Below are positions 62,969 to 64,000 of a stretch of 64,000 bases of DNA, piece after piece. The position numbers and the translations under genes are program-made. Under the pieces are notes generated by a model. It was given only the letters and a program-made list of their open reading frames with translations. It searched no databases and was not told where the DNA came from. Position 1 is the stretch's first letter. Every line of letters starts with the position of its first letter. The DNA is from CAWEDP01 sp963807925 (lineage in GTDB: Bacteria > Acidobacteriota > Vicinamibacteria > Vicinamibacterales > CAVVIG01): positions 496,001-560,000 of the forward strand of contig CAWEDP010000002.1 of NCBI GenBank assembly GCA_963807925.1, read 5' to 3'.

Positions 62969-64000
62969 CTAACCGAACATGTCCTTGACGCGATCGAACA
63001 GGTTGCGCTCATCGTGCTCGTCGTGGCGGGGGCGCGGCTGAAAGTCCTCCGCCGGCAGGATGTCGGCGAGCTGCTCGAGCAGGCGGCGCTGATCCTTCGT
63101 CAGCTTCTTGGGCGTCTGCACCTGGACGGTGGCGAACAGATCGCCCCGACCCGAGCCGGCCACGTCGGGCATCCCCTTGCCGCGCAGCCGGTAGGTCGTG
63201 CCGGTGTGCGCCCCCGCATGGACCTTGACCGTCTCGGCGCCATCGAGCGTCGGCACCTGAATTTCGCCGCCGAGCGCGAGCGTCGTGAAGTTGACGGGGA
63301 TTTCGCAGAACAGGTTTTGCCCGTCGCGCCGGAAGAACTCGTGCTCCTGCACGTGCACCACGACATAGAGATGGCCCGACGGCGCGCCGCCGACGCCGGC
63401 TTCGCCTTCCCCCTGCAGTCGGAGCTGCTGGCCGGTCGCGATGCCGGCCGGCACCTTCACCGTCAGCTTTCGCTCGCGGACGACGCGGCCGGTCCCGTGG
63501 CACGCGTGGCATGGGTGGGAGATCACGCGGCCGTCGCCACGGCACTGCGGACAGGTGCGGGCGACCGTGAAGAAGCCCTGCTGGAACCGGATCTGGCCCT
63601 GGCCGCGACACTGCGAGCAGACGCTGGGGGTCGAGCCGGCGGCTGCCCCGGAACCCTTGCAGGTGTCGCAGCTCTCCTGCCGGGGAATCTGGATGGTCGT
63701 TTCCGCGCCGGTGGCCGCCTCTTCGAACGTGATCTCGAGATCGTAGCGAAGGTCGGCGCCGCGCTGCGCGCCACCCCGGCGGCGGCCGCCGAACATGTCG
63801 CCAAATCCGAAGATGTCGCCCAGGTTGCCGAACGAATCCTCGAATCCGCTGAACGTGGCGGGATCGAACCCCGCGCCGGCGCCCGCGGCCGAGCTCACGC
63901 CCGCGTGTCCGTAGCGGTCGTACAGCGTCCGCTTCTCGGGATCGCCGAGGATGGCGTACGCTTCGGCGGCCTCCTTGAACTTCTCTTCGGCCGTCTTGTC
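62969..64000 (-). CDS. dnaJ: Chaperone DnaJ, C-terminal part (5' end outside window)
   Basis: The frame is open to the window edge, so about 343 residues are visible. The end of the J-domain is present (KFKEAAEAYAILGDPEKRTLYDRYG), followed by a Gly/Phe-rich stretch. The zinc domain has all four CxxCxGxG repeats: CDTCKGSG, CSQCRGQG, CPQCRGDG and CHACHGTG. The C-terminal substrate-binding domains are complete. DnaJ stimulates DnaK. Only the first 30-35 residues, with the HPD motif, are missing. prmA follows in the same operon. Confidence 0.96.
   Translation of the reverse strand, partial: DKTAEEKFKEAAEAYAILGDPEKRTLYDRYGHAGVSSAAGAGAGFDPATFSGFEDSFGNLGDIFGFGDMFGGRRRGGAQRGADLRYDLEITFEEAATGAETTIQIPRQESCDTCKGSGAAAGSTPSVCSQCRGQGQIRFQQGFFTVARTCPQCRGDGRVISHPCHACHGTGRVVRERKLTVKVPAGIATGQQLRLQGEGEAGVGGAPSGHLYVVVHVQEHEFFRRDGQNLFCEIPVNFTTLALGGEIQVPTLDGAETVKVHAGAHTGTTYRLRGKGMPDVAGSGRGDLFATVQVQTPKKLTKDQRRLLEQLADILPAEDFQPRPRHDEHDERNLFDRVKDMFG

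Overview
The window is GC-rich (about two thirds G+C by eye, not counted), gene-dense DNA from a Gram-negative (diderm) bacterium. It carries BamA, Skp, LptE, Lol transporter and lipid A genes. It makes menaquinone by the futalosine route and has an EtfAB:menaquinone oxidoreductase. Together with GTG/TTG starts, HXXEE and TIGR00027-type proteins and a carboxypeptidase-regulatory-like secreted protein, this fits Acidobacteriota, most likely the Vicinamibacteria (subdivision 6). That placement is inference; no rRNA gene is present. I saw no tRNA, rRNA, CRISPR array, intact insertion sequence or prophage.

Layout. 1-4219: end of ribH, nusB, lysS and lolC/E-lolD. 4325-8608: fhs and clpC, with a good promoter before clpC. 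8707-15539: an outer-membrane/lipid A block (bamA, skp, a fabZ-lpxA fusion, lpxI and a Gfo/Idh oxidoreductase); lpxD and lpxB are not in it. 15594-24363: a menaquinone block (ubiD-type decarboxylase, a YIP1-like membrane protein, a cysteine-free relative of the radical-SAM enzyme MqnE, mqnA, mqnC, mqnX, mqnP, ubiX, menG), mostly with overlapping or near-abutting genes. 24460-28714: a TonB-like protein with a 24-codon membrane micro-ORF, miaA, deoB and dgt. 28762-33934: DUF177, rpmF, plsX, fabD, fabG, acpP and fabF, a classic fatty-acid cluster. 33963-39353: etfB, etfA, the quinone oxidoreductase, a DUF374 acyltransferase and a histone-deacetylase-family protein. These feed acyl-CoA dehydrogenase electrons into the menaquinone whose synthesis is encoded about 10-20 kb upstream.

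39455-51207: a HerA-like ATPase (minus), leuS, lptE, holA, rpsT (minus, TTG start), an ABC ATPase/permease pair whose ATPase probably starts at CTG, a lytic transglycosylase (minus), the collapsed remains of a DGPF/ECF42-type sigma pair, and a cytosolic GH13 enzyme. 51223-58322 is a minus-strand block (kinase, pilT, recX, alaS) interrupted by two plus-strand accessory genes with repeats at both edges. 58388-64000: ilvE, rsmE, a frameshifted secreted regulatory-domain protein, prmA and the 3' part of dnaJ.

The most unusual items are the cysteine-free MqnE-like protein held inside the menaquinone operon, the FabZ-LpxA fusion next to a Gfo/Idh gene that may point to modified lipid A, the sigma-factor pseudogene formed by several deletions, and a recurrent pattern of -10 boxes 5-10 bases before start codons that suggests leaderless transcripts.
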